From an uncultured Eubacteriales bacterium (lineage in GTDB: Bacteria > Bacillota > Clostridia > Oscillospirales > Butyricicoccaceae), in assembly GCA_910585875.1 (NCBI GenBank), contig CAJUIK010000044.1, forward strand, positions 1 through 15,591: a stretch of 15,591 bases of DNA, written 5' to 3'. How positions within the stretch are numbered: the first letter of the stretch is position 1; every line of letters starts with the position of its first letter. Shown here one piece after another: positions 1-6,325 of the stretch. Under the pieces are notes generated by a model. It saw only the letters and a list, made by a program, of their open reading frames with translations, did not search any database and was not told where the DNA came from. The translations under genes and the position numbers were made by a program.

Positions 1-1168
1 GGGAGAATGTTCCCTCTCCCGTCCCGGAGGCGACCCCCTTCTCCAAAGCCCACATCACAGGCTTGGCAAACCAGTCGGTGGTCTTTACGTCTGCCATCAG
101 GTGGTTGTAGTGGATTTTGGCACGGGTCAGCTTCTCGTTGAACTCATCGATCTGGATGGCCTTCCACTGTGCCTCGGACCCGGCATAGTAGACATCCGTC
201 ACACCGGTATCCCAAAAGGCAGCGTATCCGATGCTGGTCATACTGGCGGGAATGGTCACTCTGGTCAATGCGTTCAGCCCCCAAAAGGCTCTATCTTCAA
301 TGCTGGCATTGCCCGACAAAAAGGTCACGCTGGTCAGGTCTGTATAATGTTGGAAGTTCCCTACGCTGGTAACGCTGGATGGTACATTCAATTCCGTCAT
401 CGTCCGCAGCACATGGGGCGAATGCTGCCAGACGGCGGGGGCCACGCCCGTTCCCAGCCCGGCGTCGCTGTTAACCTGATTCAGGATGATATCTGTATAG
501 CACTCCCTCCAAAAGTACTCCCCTTCCGTATAAAGCTTGTCCCCAATGGCATGAAAATCAAACTCTTCGCCCCATTTTTTGCTCATTTGCCCCAAAAAAT
601 GAAGAAATTCATGGACACACGCGGTTCCCGGAAAACTTGGCTTATGATCATACTGGGCAAACTCCATATTTCTGAGGTTGTGACATGAATGCCCGGTACC
701 ATTCTCAAAACCGGAACCGTTGGTTATTGCCCCATATTCCGTAGAAACATTCAAACTAATAAAACAGGACACATGGTCATAGTAATCCAGATCAATCCCA
801 TTAGCCTCCAGAAGGGAGGCCGCCTGTTTCGGGCCAAGGTATGACCCAAGTTCAGATTCCTCCAATTCTGTGACCGGCGTATCGATCTCCACAAGGTACA
901 CATGGGCACGCATCACACCAACATCGTTCATATATTCCTCGAATGATTGGAGTTTATCCTTGACGAGATCAATTTCTTCCTGTGACATGGTAAACTTTGT
1001 GTGCGTCGCCACGCCCTTCCCGTCGTCACAGTAGGCGTCCACGTTCTTGAAGACGGCGAACAGGAAATACCAGTCGGGGAGGCTGGCCTCCGCCGCTGAG
1101 GCGGCGTCCGGCATCAGCCCCAGGCACATCGCCAGGGCCAGCAGGAGGGACACGATTTTTTTCTTCAT
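1..1168 (-). CDS. Secreted putative zinc metallopeptidase with BspA-like LRRs and SLH domain (3' end cut by window edge)
   Basis: Reading minus from ATG 1168, 389 codons are visible and the frame runs off the left edge. Residues 1-26 form a signal peptide (MKKK, then a Leu/Ala-rich core). Residues 186-190 read HEFLH, an HExxH zinc motif, and E222/D226 form an ExxxD motif 32 residues after the second His, as in gluzincin peptidases. Residues about 262-345 hold BspA-type leucine-rich repeats (LTSVTF, LTRVTIP, TSIGYAAFWDTGVTDVYYAG). Residue 358 onwards (ADVKTTDWFAKPVMWALEKG) is the start of an S-layer homology domain, so the protein is probably wall-anchored. The RBS AAGGAGAG (1184-1177) fits this start. 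The middle of the gene is clearly more A+T-rich than its neighbours, which suggests acquisition. The protease family and substrate are unknown, and the fold assignment is inferred from motifs only. Confidence 0.85.
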   Translation of the reverse strand, partial: MKKKIVSLLLALAMCLGLMPDAASAAEASLPDWYFLFAVFKNVDAYCDDGKGVATHTKFTMSQEEIDLVKDKLQSFEEYMNDVGVMRAHVYLVEIDTPVTELEESELGSYLGPKQAASLLEANGIDLDYYDHVSCFISLNVSTEYGAITNGSGFENGTGHSCHNLRNMEFAQYDHKPSFPGTACVHEFLHFLGQMSKKWGEEFDFHAIGDKLYTEGEYFWRECYTDIILNQVNSDAGLGTGVAPAVWQHSPHVLRTMTELNVPSSVTSVGNFQHYTDLTSVTFLSGNASIEDRAFWGLNALTRVTIPASMTSIGYAAFWDTGVTDVYYAGSEAQWKAIQIDEFNEKLTRAKIHYNHLMADVKTTDWFAKPVMWALEKGVASGTGEGTFS

Positions 1169-1203
1169 AGCTTTCACTCTCCTTAGGGCTTGTTTGAAAT
1201 TTT

Positions 1204-1232
1204 TTGACAAAAACGGCAGAGCAGGAGATAAT
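1204..1232 (+). promoter_or_regulatory. Sigma-A-type promoter of the IS remnant
   Basis: TTGACA (1204-1209), a 17-nt spacer and GATAAT (1227-1232), 28 nt upstream of the transposase remnant ATG. It points toward the 3' end of the convergent MFS gene, so any transcript that continues would be antisense to it. Confidence 0.6.
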
Positions 1233-1328
1233 AGGAAAAACAAGTGGGAGCTGGAGGGAATGCATCAATACCCAAGTGATATCAGCCGGGAAGAATATAA
1301 GCCGATCCGAGAGGATTTGGAAGGGGCA

Positions 1329-1353
1329 AAGAAAACAACCCGGCCGCGGGATT
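1329..1353 (-). terminator. Possible terminator of the MFS gene
   Basis: On the minus strand, AATCCCG-CGGC-CGGGTT forms a short GC-rich hairpin with one bulge, followed by TTGTTTTCTTT. It lies about 50 nt past the MFS stop codon. The stem is short, so confidence is moderate. Confidence 0.4.
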
Positions 1354-1402
1354 GCCCCATGCCATAGCCGTAACAACCGCCGATCGGCAAAGGGGTTCCC
1401 GC

Positions 1403-2782
1403 CTATGGAGTCGGTTTCTGCGGGCTGCGGCCGTCAGATTCTTCCGTTTGGAGATCCAAAGCCCAGATTTGACGGTCTTTGCGGAACAGCAAGCAGGTCA
1501 GCAAACCCAGCAGCCACAGCAGCAAAAAGAGCAGGGCCGCGCCGGAGCCTTTGCCTGGGCCCAGCAGACGGATCAGTGGAGAAGAAGGGCCCAGGGAAGC
1601 CGTCAACGGCTCGAACACGCCGTCCACCAGAAAGCCGCCCAACAAATAGCCCAAGGGGATTGTGAAAAATTGCAGGGCGTTTCGGGCGGCATAGACCCGG
1701 CCCTGCATCTCCAACGGGATATGGGAGCGCAGCAAGGCGTTCATATTGGCGTTCATCAGCGGGATGGCCAGCCAGCCCAGCAACGCGCCTAAATACCAGA
1801 CGGGGCCGCTGCGGCCTAAGGCCAGCAGCAGGTTTTCCGTGCCCATGGAAACGAGCAGGGCGTTGCAGACGACCCTGACCCGGCTTTTGGGTTGCGGCGC
1901 CCAAAAGACAATGACGCTGCCCGCCACGTTGGCCAGCCCAGCGCAGGCGTTGATCAGGCCCAACGCCGTCTCTCCCCCCGCCGGACGGGACAAAACCATG
2001 GCCGGCAGGGCCGCGTTGTACATAGACGCCGTCAGATTGATCGCGGCGAGAAAGAGGATCAAATGCAGCACGCCCAGATGGCCCCAGAGCCATACTAGGC
2101 CGGCTTTGACAGAGCCGCGCAGATCCTGTTTTTCTCCTGTTTCCGGCAGCCGGGGAATGCGGATGAACAGCAGCAGGCTGAGAAAGGCCGCCGCAAAGGT
2201 GGAAAGATCCGCTATCATCACCAGCCGCAGCCCGCCGAAAGCCAGCAGCGCCGTAGCCAGCGCGGGAGATAGGATGGCGATCAAAGAATTGGAAAAGGAC
2301 TGAACCGCCCCTACCCGCTGATATTGTTCCCGGGGCGCCAGCAGGCTGGCCGCCGCCGAAGAGGCTGGGGATTGAAAGGCGTTCATCAGGCCGCCAAAGG
2401 CGTTGAGGGCGTATAAATGCCAGAGAGCCAACCGGCCTGCTTGCAGCAGGGCCAGGGCCGTCAGCGTGCCCAAGGCCGCCAAAGCGTCGCAGACCAGCAT
2501 TGTCCGGCGCTTGTCCCACCTGTCGCATAGAGCGCCGGCAAACAGGCTCAGCGCCACATAAGGCGCGTAAGAACAGACGGAAAGCAGGGCTGAGCGCAGG
2601 GCGGAGCCCTGCTGCTGATAGCTCCAGACAATTAAAGCGAAGCTGGTCATAGCCGTGCCCAAGGCAGAGAGAGCTTGGCCGCTTTCTAGGGCTAAAAAGG
2701 GCCCCAGCCCGGCCAGCGACTGCCGCCGGCGGGAAAAGAAGGAAAAAACGGCCGATCGGATAGAATATCGAGGTTGTTTCAT
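1403..2782 (-). CDS. MFS transporter, macrolide-efflux (MefA/EntS-like, MFS_3) type
   Basis: A 459-residue polytopic membrane protein with about 12 hydrophobic segments. The N-terminal half carries GQALSALGTAMTSFALIVW and, between TM2 and TM3, motif A as GALCDRWDKRRTM. This is typical of the MFS_3 group that includes Mef macrolide pumps and the enterobactin exporter EntS. A proton-driven exporter of a drug or other small molecule is the likely role; the substrate is not shown. ATG 2782 has AAAGGAG 11 nt upstream. The long leader with its attenuator (2863-2963) is what one finds in front of antibiotic-inducible genes and supports a drug-export role. The gene faces the IS remnant promoter at 1204. 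Confidence 0.85.
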   Translation of the reverse strand: MKQPRYSIRSAVFSFFSRRRQSLAGLGPFLALESGQALSALGTAMTSFALIVWSYQQQGSALRSALLSVCSYAPYVALSLFAGALCDRWDKRRTMLVCDALAALGTLTALALLQAGRLALWHLYALNAFGGLMNAFQSPASSAAASLLAPREQYQRVGAVQSFSNSLIAILSPALATALLAFGGLRLVMIADLSTFAAAFLSLLLFIRIPRLPETGEKQDLRGSVKAGLVWLWGHLGVLHLILFLAAINLTASMYNAALPAMVLSRPAGGETALGLINACAGLANVAGSVIVFWAPQPKSRVRVVCNALLVSMGTENLLLALGRSGPVWYLGALLGWLAIPLMNANMNALLRSHIPLEMQGRVYAARNALQFFTIPLGYLLGGFLVDGVFEPLTASLGPSSPLIRLLGPGKGSGAALLFLLLWLLGLLTCLLFRKDRQIWALDLQTEESDGRSPQKPTP

Positions 2783-2862
2783 AAATGGCTTTGCTCCTTT
2801 CGGGCGCCCTCAAAAATCCGCGATTTTTGGGGCTGTTTGATGTGAATGATGTAATTCTTCAT
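2779..2862 (-). CDS. Possible 27-codon upstream ORF coupled to the MFS gene
   Basis: ATG 2862 follows directly after the T-run of the attenuator. The frame (MKNYIIHIKQPQKS...) ends at TGA 2781-2779, which overlaps the MFS start as ATGA, an arrangement that allows translational coupling. Against it, no Shine-Dalgarno precedes this ATG. It may be chance. Confidence 0.25.
   Translation of the reverse strand: MKNYIIHIKQPQKSRIFEGARKEQSHL
2811..2829. repeat. Perfect AT-rich inverted repeat in the MFS leader
   Basis: CAAAAATC (2811-2818) and GATTTTTG (2822-2829) are exact reverse complements around CGC. The repeat lies 28 nt upstream of the MFS start codon, just beyond the RBS. It could be an mRNA hairpin or an operator; the sequence does not decide between them. 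Confidence 0.5.
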
Positions 2863-2944
2863 AAAAAGCAAAGCCAAAACGGGCAATCCCGGCTATTTCC
2901 AGGCCGGGGAATCGCTCCGCGCAATTTTGCCCGTCAGGCTTTGC
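2863..2944 (-). terminator. Attenuator terminator in the MFS leader
   Basis: On the minus strand three nested stems stack. The outer stem pairs GCAAAGCC (2944-2937) with GGCTTTGC (2875-2868). The middle stem pairs ACGGGCAA with TTGCCCGT (2934-2927 with 2886-2879). The inner stem pairs CCCGGC with GCCGGG (2908-2903 with 2893-2888). The outer 3' arm is followed by TTTTT (2867-2863). The two lower stems have no mismatches. It lies between the promoter and the MFS start, so it would stop transcription before the gene. Confidence 0.7.
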
Positions 2945-2951
2945 GCGGAGC
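2914..2951 (-). promoter_or_regulatory. Antiterminator hairpin competing with the attenuator
   Basis: GCTCCGCGCAA (minus, 2951-2941) pairs perfectly over 11 bp with TTGCGCGGAGC (2924-2914). Its 5' arm takes the first bases of the terminator outer stem (2944-2941) and its loop contains the 5' arm of the middle stem, so the two folds exclude each other. The 5' arm lies inside codons 5-8 of the leader ORF. Confidence 0.65.
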
Positions 2952-2963
2952 TGCGGCAGACAT
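2934..2963 (-). CDS. Leader peptide MSAAAPRKA controlling the MFS attenuator
   Basis: ATG 2963 to TGA 2936-2934 encodes nine residues, MSAAAPRKA. GAAAGG (2980-2975) lies 11 nt upstream, the same spacing as the RBS of the MFS gene. An in-frame TTG nine nt earlier could extend it to MKLMSAAAPRKA. Codons 5-8 form the 5' arm of the antiterminator, and codons 7-9 form the 5' arm of the terminator outer stem. A ribosome on this ORF would therefore decide which hairpin forms. Leader peptides of this kind are known for mef, erm, cat and vmlR-type genes. Translation of this one is inferred. Confidence 0.6.
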   Translation of the reverse strand: MSAAAPRKA

Positions 2964-3005
2964 CAGTTTCAAGGCCTTTCGCCCCCTTCCGATGGAATTT
3001 CCCAC

Positions 3006-3035
3006 ATTATAAAAGAAAATCCACGGGGTTGTCAA
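3006..3035 (-). promoter_or_regulatory. Consensus promoter of the MFS leader
   Basis: On the minus strand TTGACA (3035-3030) is followed by an 18-nt spacer and TATAAT (3011-3006), a perfect match to both sigma-A hexamers. Transcription would start near 2999, giving a leader of about 215 nt. Such a strong promoter in front of an attenuator fits control by termination rather than by initiation. Confidence 0.8.
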
Positions 3036-3065
3036 GGCGGAGGGGGCCGGCGGCCCAAAAGGCAG

Positions 3066-3090
3066 CCCCCGACGCAATGCGTTTGGGGGG
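3066..3090. repeat. GC-rich hairpin between the divergent MFS and recQ promoters
   Basis: CCCCC (3066-3070) and ACGCA (3072-3076) pair with TGCGT (3078-3082) and GGGGG (3085-3089) around a single A. No T-run follows on either strand, so this is not an obvious terminator. It separates the two divergent promoters. Confidence 0.4.
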
Positions 3091-3099
3091 CGTTCCCAG

Positions 3100-3111
3100 G
3101 GACAAATGTTC
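3100..3111. promoter_or_regulatory. LexA-box-like sequence upstream of recQ
   Basis: GGACAAATGTTC differs by one base from the Gram-positive LexA core GAAC-N4-GTTC and touches the recQ -35 box. A single-mismatch match can arise by chance, so SOS control of recQ is only a hypothesis. Confidence 0.3.
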
Positions 3112-3140
3112 TTGAATTTTGTCTCATTGGATGGTAAAAT
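3112..3140 (+). promoter_or_regulatory. Promoter of recQ
   Basis: TTGAAT (3112-3117), a 17-nt spacer and TAAAAT (3135-3140), 48 nt before the recQ ATG. An inverted repeat, TGTCTCA (3120-3126) and TGAGACA (3150-3156), brackets the -10 box and could be an operator or a 5'-UTR hairpin. Confidence 0.6.
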
Positions 3141-3188
3141 GGTTTTCGCTGAGACAGAACGACTTTTGTTGGTAAGGGACTGATTGCT

Positions 3189-5024
3189 ATGGATGAAAAA
3201 CGCCGCATATTGAAAGAGGTATTTGGATACGACCAATTCCGGGGCGGGCAGGAGCGGATGATCGACGCCATTTTGCAGGGGCGGGACGCTTTGGGAGTGA
3301 TGCCTACCGGGGCGGGAAAATCCATTTGCTATCAGTTGCCCGCGTTGATGACGCCGGGGATCGCGCTGGTGGTTTCGCCCCTAATCTCCTTGATGCGGGA
3401 TCAGGTTCAGGCTCTGCGCCAGGCTGGGGTGGCCGGGGCTTATCTCAATTCCTCCCTGACTCAGGGGCAATATCTCAAGGCCCTGGAAAACGCCTATCAC
3501 GGCAAATATAAAATCATCTATGTGGCGCCTGAGCGGCTTCTGACCGACCGCTTTTTGGAATTTGCCCGGTCTTCTCGGATTTCGCTGGTGGCGGTGGACG
3601 AGGCCCACTGCGTCTCCCAATGGGGTCAGGATTTTCGCCCCAGCTACTTGGATATCCCGGCTTTTGTGAGCGGCCTGCCCCGCCGGCCGGTTTTGGCGGC
3701 TTTCACCGCTACCGCCACCCCCAAGGTGCGCCAGGATATCCGGCAGCTGCTGGAATTGCAATCGCCAGAGGAAACCTGCACGGGCTTCGACCGGGAGAAT
3801 CTGTTTTATCAAGTGCGGCGCCCTTCCTCCAAAAAGGCGGCTTTGCTGGAGTGCCTGAGCCAGTTTAAGGGGCAGAGCGGCGTCGTCTATTGCGCCACCC
3901 GCAAGGCTGTGGAGGAGGTCTGCGACTTTTTGCAGCAGTCCGGCGTCTCCGCCGCCCGGTACCACGCCGGTCTGGAACCCCAGGAACGCAGCCGCAGCCA
4001 GGAGGATTTTATCTTCGACCGGGTTCAGGTAATTGTGGCCACCAACGCCTTTGGCATGGGCATCGATAAATCCAACGTCCGCTTCGTCGTCCATTACAAT
4101 ATGCCAAAGGACATGGAGAGCTATTATCAGGAGGCCGGCCGGGCCGGCCGGGACGGGGCGCCGGCCCAATGCGTGCTGCTGTACAGCGGCCAAGATGTGA
4201 TGACCAACCAATTTCTGATTGAAAAAAGCCGAGAGGTGGAAGGGCTGGACCCGGAAACCGCTCAGCGCATGATCCAGCGGGATAAGGAGCGGCTGCGCCA
4301 GATGGCCTATTACTGCCAGACCGCCGACTGCCTGCGGCAATATATCCTCCGCTATTTCGGCCAGCAGGCTCCGGACCGCTGCGGCCGCTGCGGCAACTGT
4401 CAGGACGAACTGGAGCGGATCGATTTCACCAGCCAGGCCCGGCGGATAGCCGCCTGCGTCCGAGAAACAGGCCAGCGCTTCGGCGCCGGGGTGCTGGGGG
4501 AGATCCTGCGGGGCGCGGAGACGGAAAAGACGCTGAACTGGAATTTGAGCCGCTATGACTGCTTCGGCGGGCTGGCCGATCTGAGCCATCGGGAAATCTT
4601 GGACGCCGTGCAGACGATGGTCCAGCGAGGGTATCTGGCCGTCAAGGAGGGGAAATTCCCTATCGTCCAGCTGGGCCCCCAGGCGGAGGCGCTGCTGTCG
4701 GGCCAGGAGCGGGTGGAAATCAAAATCCGCCGCCAAGACCAGCAGAGCCGAAAAACGGGCCGGGCCGCCCGTCAGGCCGAAGCGGCGCCCAACCCGGCGC
4801 TGTTCGAGCGGTTGCGGGGTCTCCGCTCCCAGCTGGCCCGACAGCAGGGAGCGCCGGCCTATGTGATTTTCAACGACGCCACGCTGCGGCAGATGAGCGG
4901 CAAAGCGCCGGACGGCTGGGCCGCCATGCTGGAAATATCCGGCGTGGGCCAGCAGAAGATGGAGCGGTATGGCCAGCAGTTTTTGGACGAGATTGCCCGG
5001 TGGAAACAGGAACAGGGGAGGTAG
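3189..5024 (+). CDS. recQ: ATP-dependent DNA helicase RecQ
   Basis: A 611-residue 3'-5' DNA helicase used in recombination and replication-fork repair. Walker A is MPTGAGKS (38-45) and motif II is DEAH (137-140). The RecQ aromatic-rich loop VSQWGQDFRPSY follows at 142-153, and motif VI is QEAGRAGRDG (314-323). The zinc-binding Cys set is C381, C398, C401 and C404, followed by the winged-helix region. The C-terminal segment from about 530 has the look of an HRDC domain (AYVIFNDATLRQM, ISGVGQQKMERYG). Length and domain order are those of bacterial RecQ. The ATG has a modest RBS (TAAGGGAC). acpS starts three nt after the stop codon, so the two are co-transcribed. Confidence 0.97.
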   Translation: MDEKRRILKEVFGYDQFRGGQERMIDAILQGRDALGVMPTGAGKSICYQLPALMTPGIALVVSPLISLMRDQVQALRQAGVAGAYLNSSLTQGQYLKALENAYHGKYKIIYVAPERLLTDRFLEFARSSRISLVAVDEAHCVSQWGQDFRPSYLDIPAFVSGLPRRPVLAAFTATATPKVRQDIRQLLELQSPEETCTGFDRENLFYQVRRPSSKKAALLECLSQFKGQSGVVYCATRKAVEEVCDFLQQSGVSAARYHAGLEPQERSRSQEDFIFDRVQVIVATNAFGMGIDKSNVRFVVHYNMPKDMESYYQEAGRAGRDGAPAQCVLLYSGQDVMTNQFLIEKSREVEGLDPETAQRMIQRDKERLRQMAYYCQTADCLRQYILRYFGQQAPDRCGRCGNCQDELERIDFTSQARRIAACVRETGQRFGAGVLGEILRGAETEKTLNWNLSRYDCFGGLADLSHREILDAVQTMVQRGYLAVKEGKFPIVQLGPQAEALLSGQERVEIKIRRQDQQSRKTGRAARQAEAAPNPALFERLRGLRSQLARQQGAPAYVIFNDATLRQMSGKAPDGWAAMLEISGVGQQKMERYGQQFLDEIARWKQEQGR

Positions 5025-5027
5025 GCC

Positions 5028-5393
5028 ATGCGCGTCGGCGCGGATATTGAGGAACACAGCCGTTTTCGGCGGCTTCTGGAAAAGCCGTCTTTTTTGGAGC
5101 GGGTCTATACCCCGACGGAACGCCGGTATATTCAGGCCGCCGGCAAACGGGCCCATTTGGCGGCGGCGGGGCTTTTTTGCGCCAAAGAGGCGGCGGCTAA
5201 AGCCTTGGGAATCGGCCTTTTTGGTCTACGGCCCGATGAAATTGAGATTACCCACGACCAAAGGGGGGCGCCTATCCTGGCGCTGCTGGGCGGGGCCAAG
5301 GCCCGCTTCCCCCAGGCGGAATTTTCCCTGTCCGTCTCCCACAGCCGGGAGTATACCATGGCCGCGGTTTTGGCCTGGGACCGGCAGTCATAA
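5028..5393 (+). CDS. acpS: Holo-[acyl-carrier-protein] synthase
   Basis: A 121-residue enzyme that moves 4'-phosphopantetheine from CoA to a serine of acyl carrier protein, activating fatty-acid synthesis. D6 in GADIEE and E54 in FCAKEAAAKALG are the two Mg-binding acidic residues of the AcpS family, and SLSVSHS (100-106) is the conserved C-terminal motif. Length is normal. GGGGAGG just before the recQ stop is its RBS, which implies tight coupling to recQ. acpS followed by a LolA-like lipoprotein is a conserved Firmicutes arrangement. Confidence 0.95.
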   Translation: MRVGADIEEHSRFRRLLEKPSFLERVYTPTERRYIQAAGKRAHLAAAGLFCAKEAAAKALGIGLFGLRPDEIEITHDQRGAPILALLGGAKARFPQAEFSLSVSHSREYTMAAVLAWDRQS

Positions 5394-5394
5394 T

Positions 5395-5433
5395 CCGCCC
5401 CGCTTTCGCTTATAGATAAGCGGAAGGGGGCGG
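5395..5433 (+). promoter_or_regulatory. Long hairpin enclosing the RBS of the lipoprotein gene
   Basis: CCGCCC (5395-5400) pairs with GGGCGG (5428-5433), and the stem continues inward through one bulge to CGCTTAT-AG-ATAAGCG. The 3' arm contains the Shine-Dalgarno AAGGGGG (5424-5430) of the gene at 5439. There is no T-run, so the hairpin more likely limits translation than ends transcription. Confidence 0.5.
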
Positions 5434-5438
5434 CGGTC

Positions 5439-6038
5439 ATGAATCGCGAAAAGGGGAAAAAGAATAGGAGCAGAAAAACAATCGGCGCTTTGACGCTGGC
5501 GCTGACGTTGGTTTGGGGCGGATGCGCCAAAGGGGAGGAAGACCCGGCCGCCCAGGCGGCGGACTATTATCGGGGCTTGACTCAGGGCTCGGCCATTGCG
5601 GAGGTGCAGACGGATTCTGGCGTGGTGATGGAATACCGGCTGGCGGCGGAATGGGACGAGGAAAGTTCCGCCGTCCAGGTCCTTTCGCCCGAAGAAATCG
5701 CCGGGATACGCTGCCGGATTACAGAAAACGGCGCCCGGCTGGAATATGACGGCGTCGAGCTGGAGACTCTGCTGCCCAATCTGCCGGGTTTTACCCCGGC
5801 GGACTGCTTGGACGGCCTGCTGGACGCGCTGGCCGGCGCGGCGCCCTCCGAATGGGGTTGGGAAAAGAAGGGGGAGCGGGAATGCCTGGCTCTGACTTTC
5901 GAGATGGAAACCGGCGGATACCAAGCCGTCAAACGGGTTTGGCTGGACCGCCAGACCCTGGCCCCAGTTCAGGCGGAATGGTATTTGGACGGAAACCAGA
6001 TGATGAGCGCCTCTTTCACAGAATTTCAGGCGCAATAG
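5439..6038 (+). CDS. GerS/YdcC-like lipoprotein, LolA-type fold
   Basis: A 199-residue exported protein. Basic residues 1-13 precede a hydrophobic stretch and a probable lipobox ending at C29 (LVWGGC; W at -3 is unusual). The rest looks like the LolA-type beta fold, with paired strands such as CLALTFEMETGGYQAVKRVWLDRQTLAPVQAEWY. In Bacillus the lipoprotein YdcC lies directly after acpS. In C. difficile the germination lipoprotein GerS, which works with CwlD in spore cortex modification, sits in the matching place beside alr and mazEF. By position, length and fold, a GerS-like role is likely but not proven. A terminator follows at 6063. Confidence 0.7.
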   Translation: MNREKGKKNRSRKTIGALTLALTLVWGGCAKGEEDPAAQAADYYRGLTQGSAIAEVQTDSGVVMEYRLAAEWDEESSAVQVLSPEEIAGIRCRITENGARLEYDGVELETLLPNLPGFTPADCLDGLLDALAGAAPSEWGWEKKGERECLALTFEMETGGYQAVKRVWLDRQTLAPVQAEWYLDGNQMMSASFTEFQAQ

Positions 6039-6062
6039 GAGAATAGGAGTCCTGGCTTCATG

Positions 6063-6087
6063 GGAGGCGCCGGCCTCCTTCTTTTTT
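6063..6087 (+). terminator. Rho-independent terminator of the recQ-acpS-lipoprotein operon
   Basis: GGAGGC-GCCG-GCCTCC forms a perfect 6-bp stem, followed by TTCTTTTTT, 24 nt after the lipoprotein stop codon. Confidence 0.85.
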
Positions 6088-6109
6088 GCCTCCGCCTCTA
6101 TTCTATAAA

Positions 6110-6139
6110 TTAACATTGCCCGCCGGGGCGAAATATGAT
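6110..6139 (+). promoter_or_regulatory. Promoter of the mazF leader
   Basis: TTAACA (6110-6115), an 18-nt spacer and TATGAT (6134-6139), each one base from consensus. An overlapping alternative is TTGCCC-17-TATGCT (6116-6144) with an extended TG. Either starts RNA near 6146-6152, giving a 5' leader of about 230 nt before mazF. Confidence 0.6.
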
Positions 6140-6145
6140 ATGCTT

Positions 6146-6325
6146 ACGATGTTGGAGCGGAACAAATCTATTTGAAATCGGGCGAAGCCCGCCGGCGCAC
6201 AGAACGCGCTGGGTTGGATGATAACGCAAAGGCTCTTTGCCGCATAGAATAATGGCGGGGGGTACGGCGACCCTGCCGCGCGCTGGCGCAAATTCTGAAA
6301 TAGATGATTAAAAACGGAATTTGCG
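6146..6325 (+). ncRNA. Candidate structured leader RNA of unknown class upstream of mazF
   Basis: This gene-free stretch (6088-6379) is packed with inverted repeats. CGGGC-GAA-GCCCG lies at 6179-6191. CCGGCGC pairs with GCGCTGG (6192-6212). GCAAAG-GCT-CTTTGC lies at 6226-6240. GGCGGG pairs with CCCTGCC at about 6254-6277. CGCAAATTC (6287-6295) pairs with GAATTTGCG (6317-6325). ATCTATTT (6166-6173) and AAATAGAT (6298-6305) could close the first four hairpins in one fold, and this excludes forming a simple fifth hairpin with a free loop. It matches no riboswitch, 6S, SRP or tmRNA consensus that I know. No terminator separates it from mazF, so it may be a regulatory 5' UTR. Confidence 0.45.

Larger units (their letters stand above)
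1185..1367 (+). pseudogene. Remnant of an IS5-like transposase gene (5' end only)
   Basis: ATG 1260 opens a 35-codon frame beginning MHQYPSDISREEYKPIRE and continuing LEGAKKTTRPR. This matches the conserved N-terminus of IS5-family (ISL2/IS1031-type) transposases, whose usual pattern is YPSDLTxEQxxxIRPLLExxRxxTRPR. The similarity stops after RPR and a stop follows at 1365-1367, so over 90% of a normal transposase is missing. GGAGGGA just before the ATG is its ribosome binding site. The segment from AGGGCTTGTTTGAAA (about 1185) to the ATG looks like the left IS end with its promoter; no matching right inverted repeat was found. The exact left boundary is inferred. Confidence 0.7.

Noticed and set aside
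1434..2813. 459-codon minus frame overlapping the MFS gene in another register
   Set aside because: It is Arg/Pro/Gly-rich without membrane or domain features; the MFS frame has clear motifs and an RBS.
2881..2980. MFS leader as a c-di-GMP-I riboswitch (CGCAAAGCC) or fluoride riboswitch (CTGATG)
   Set aside because: Only these short words match. The remaining conserved bases and the paired elements of those classes are absent, while the leader ORF and competing hairpins explain the region.
3381..5156. Very long open frame antisense to recQ (591 codons)
   Set aside because: It lies opposite a gene with full RecQ motifs. Long antisense frames are expected in GC-rich genes, and it has no recognisable domain.
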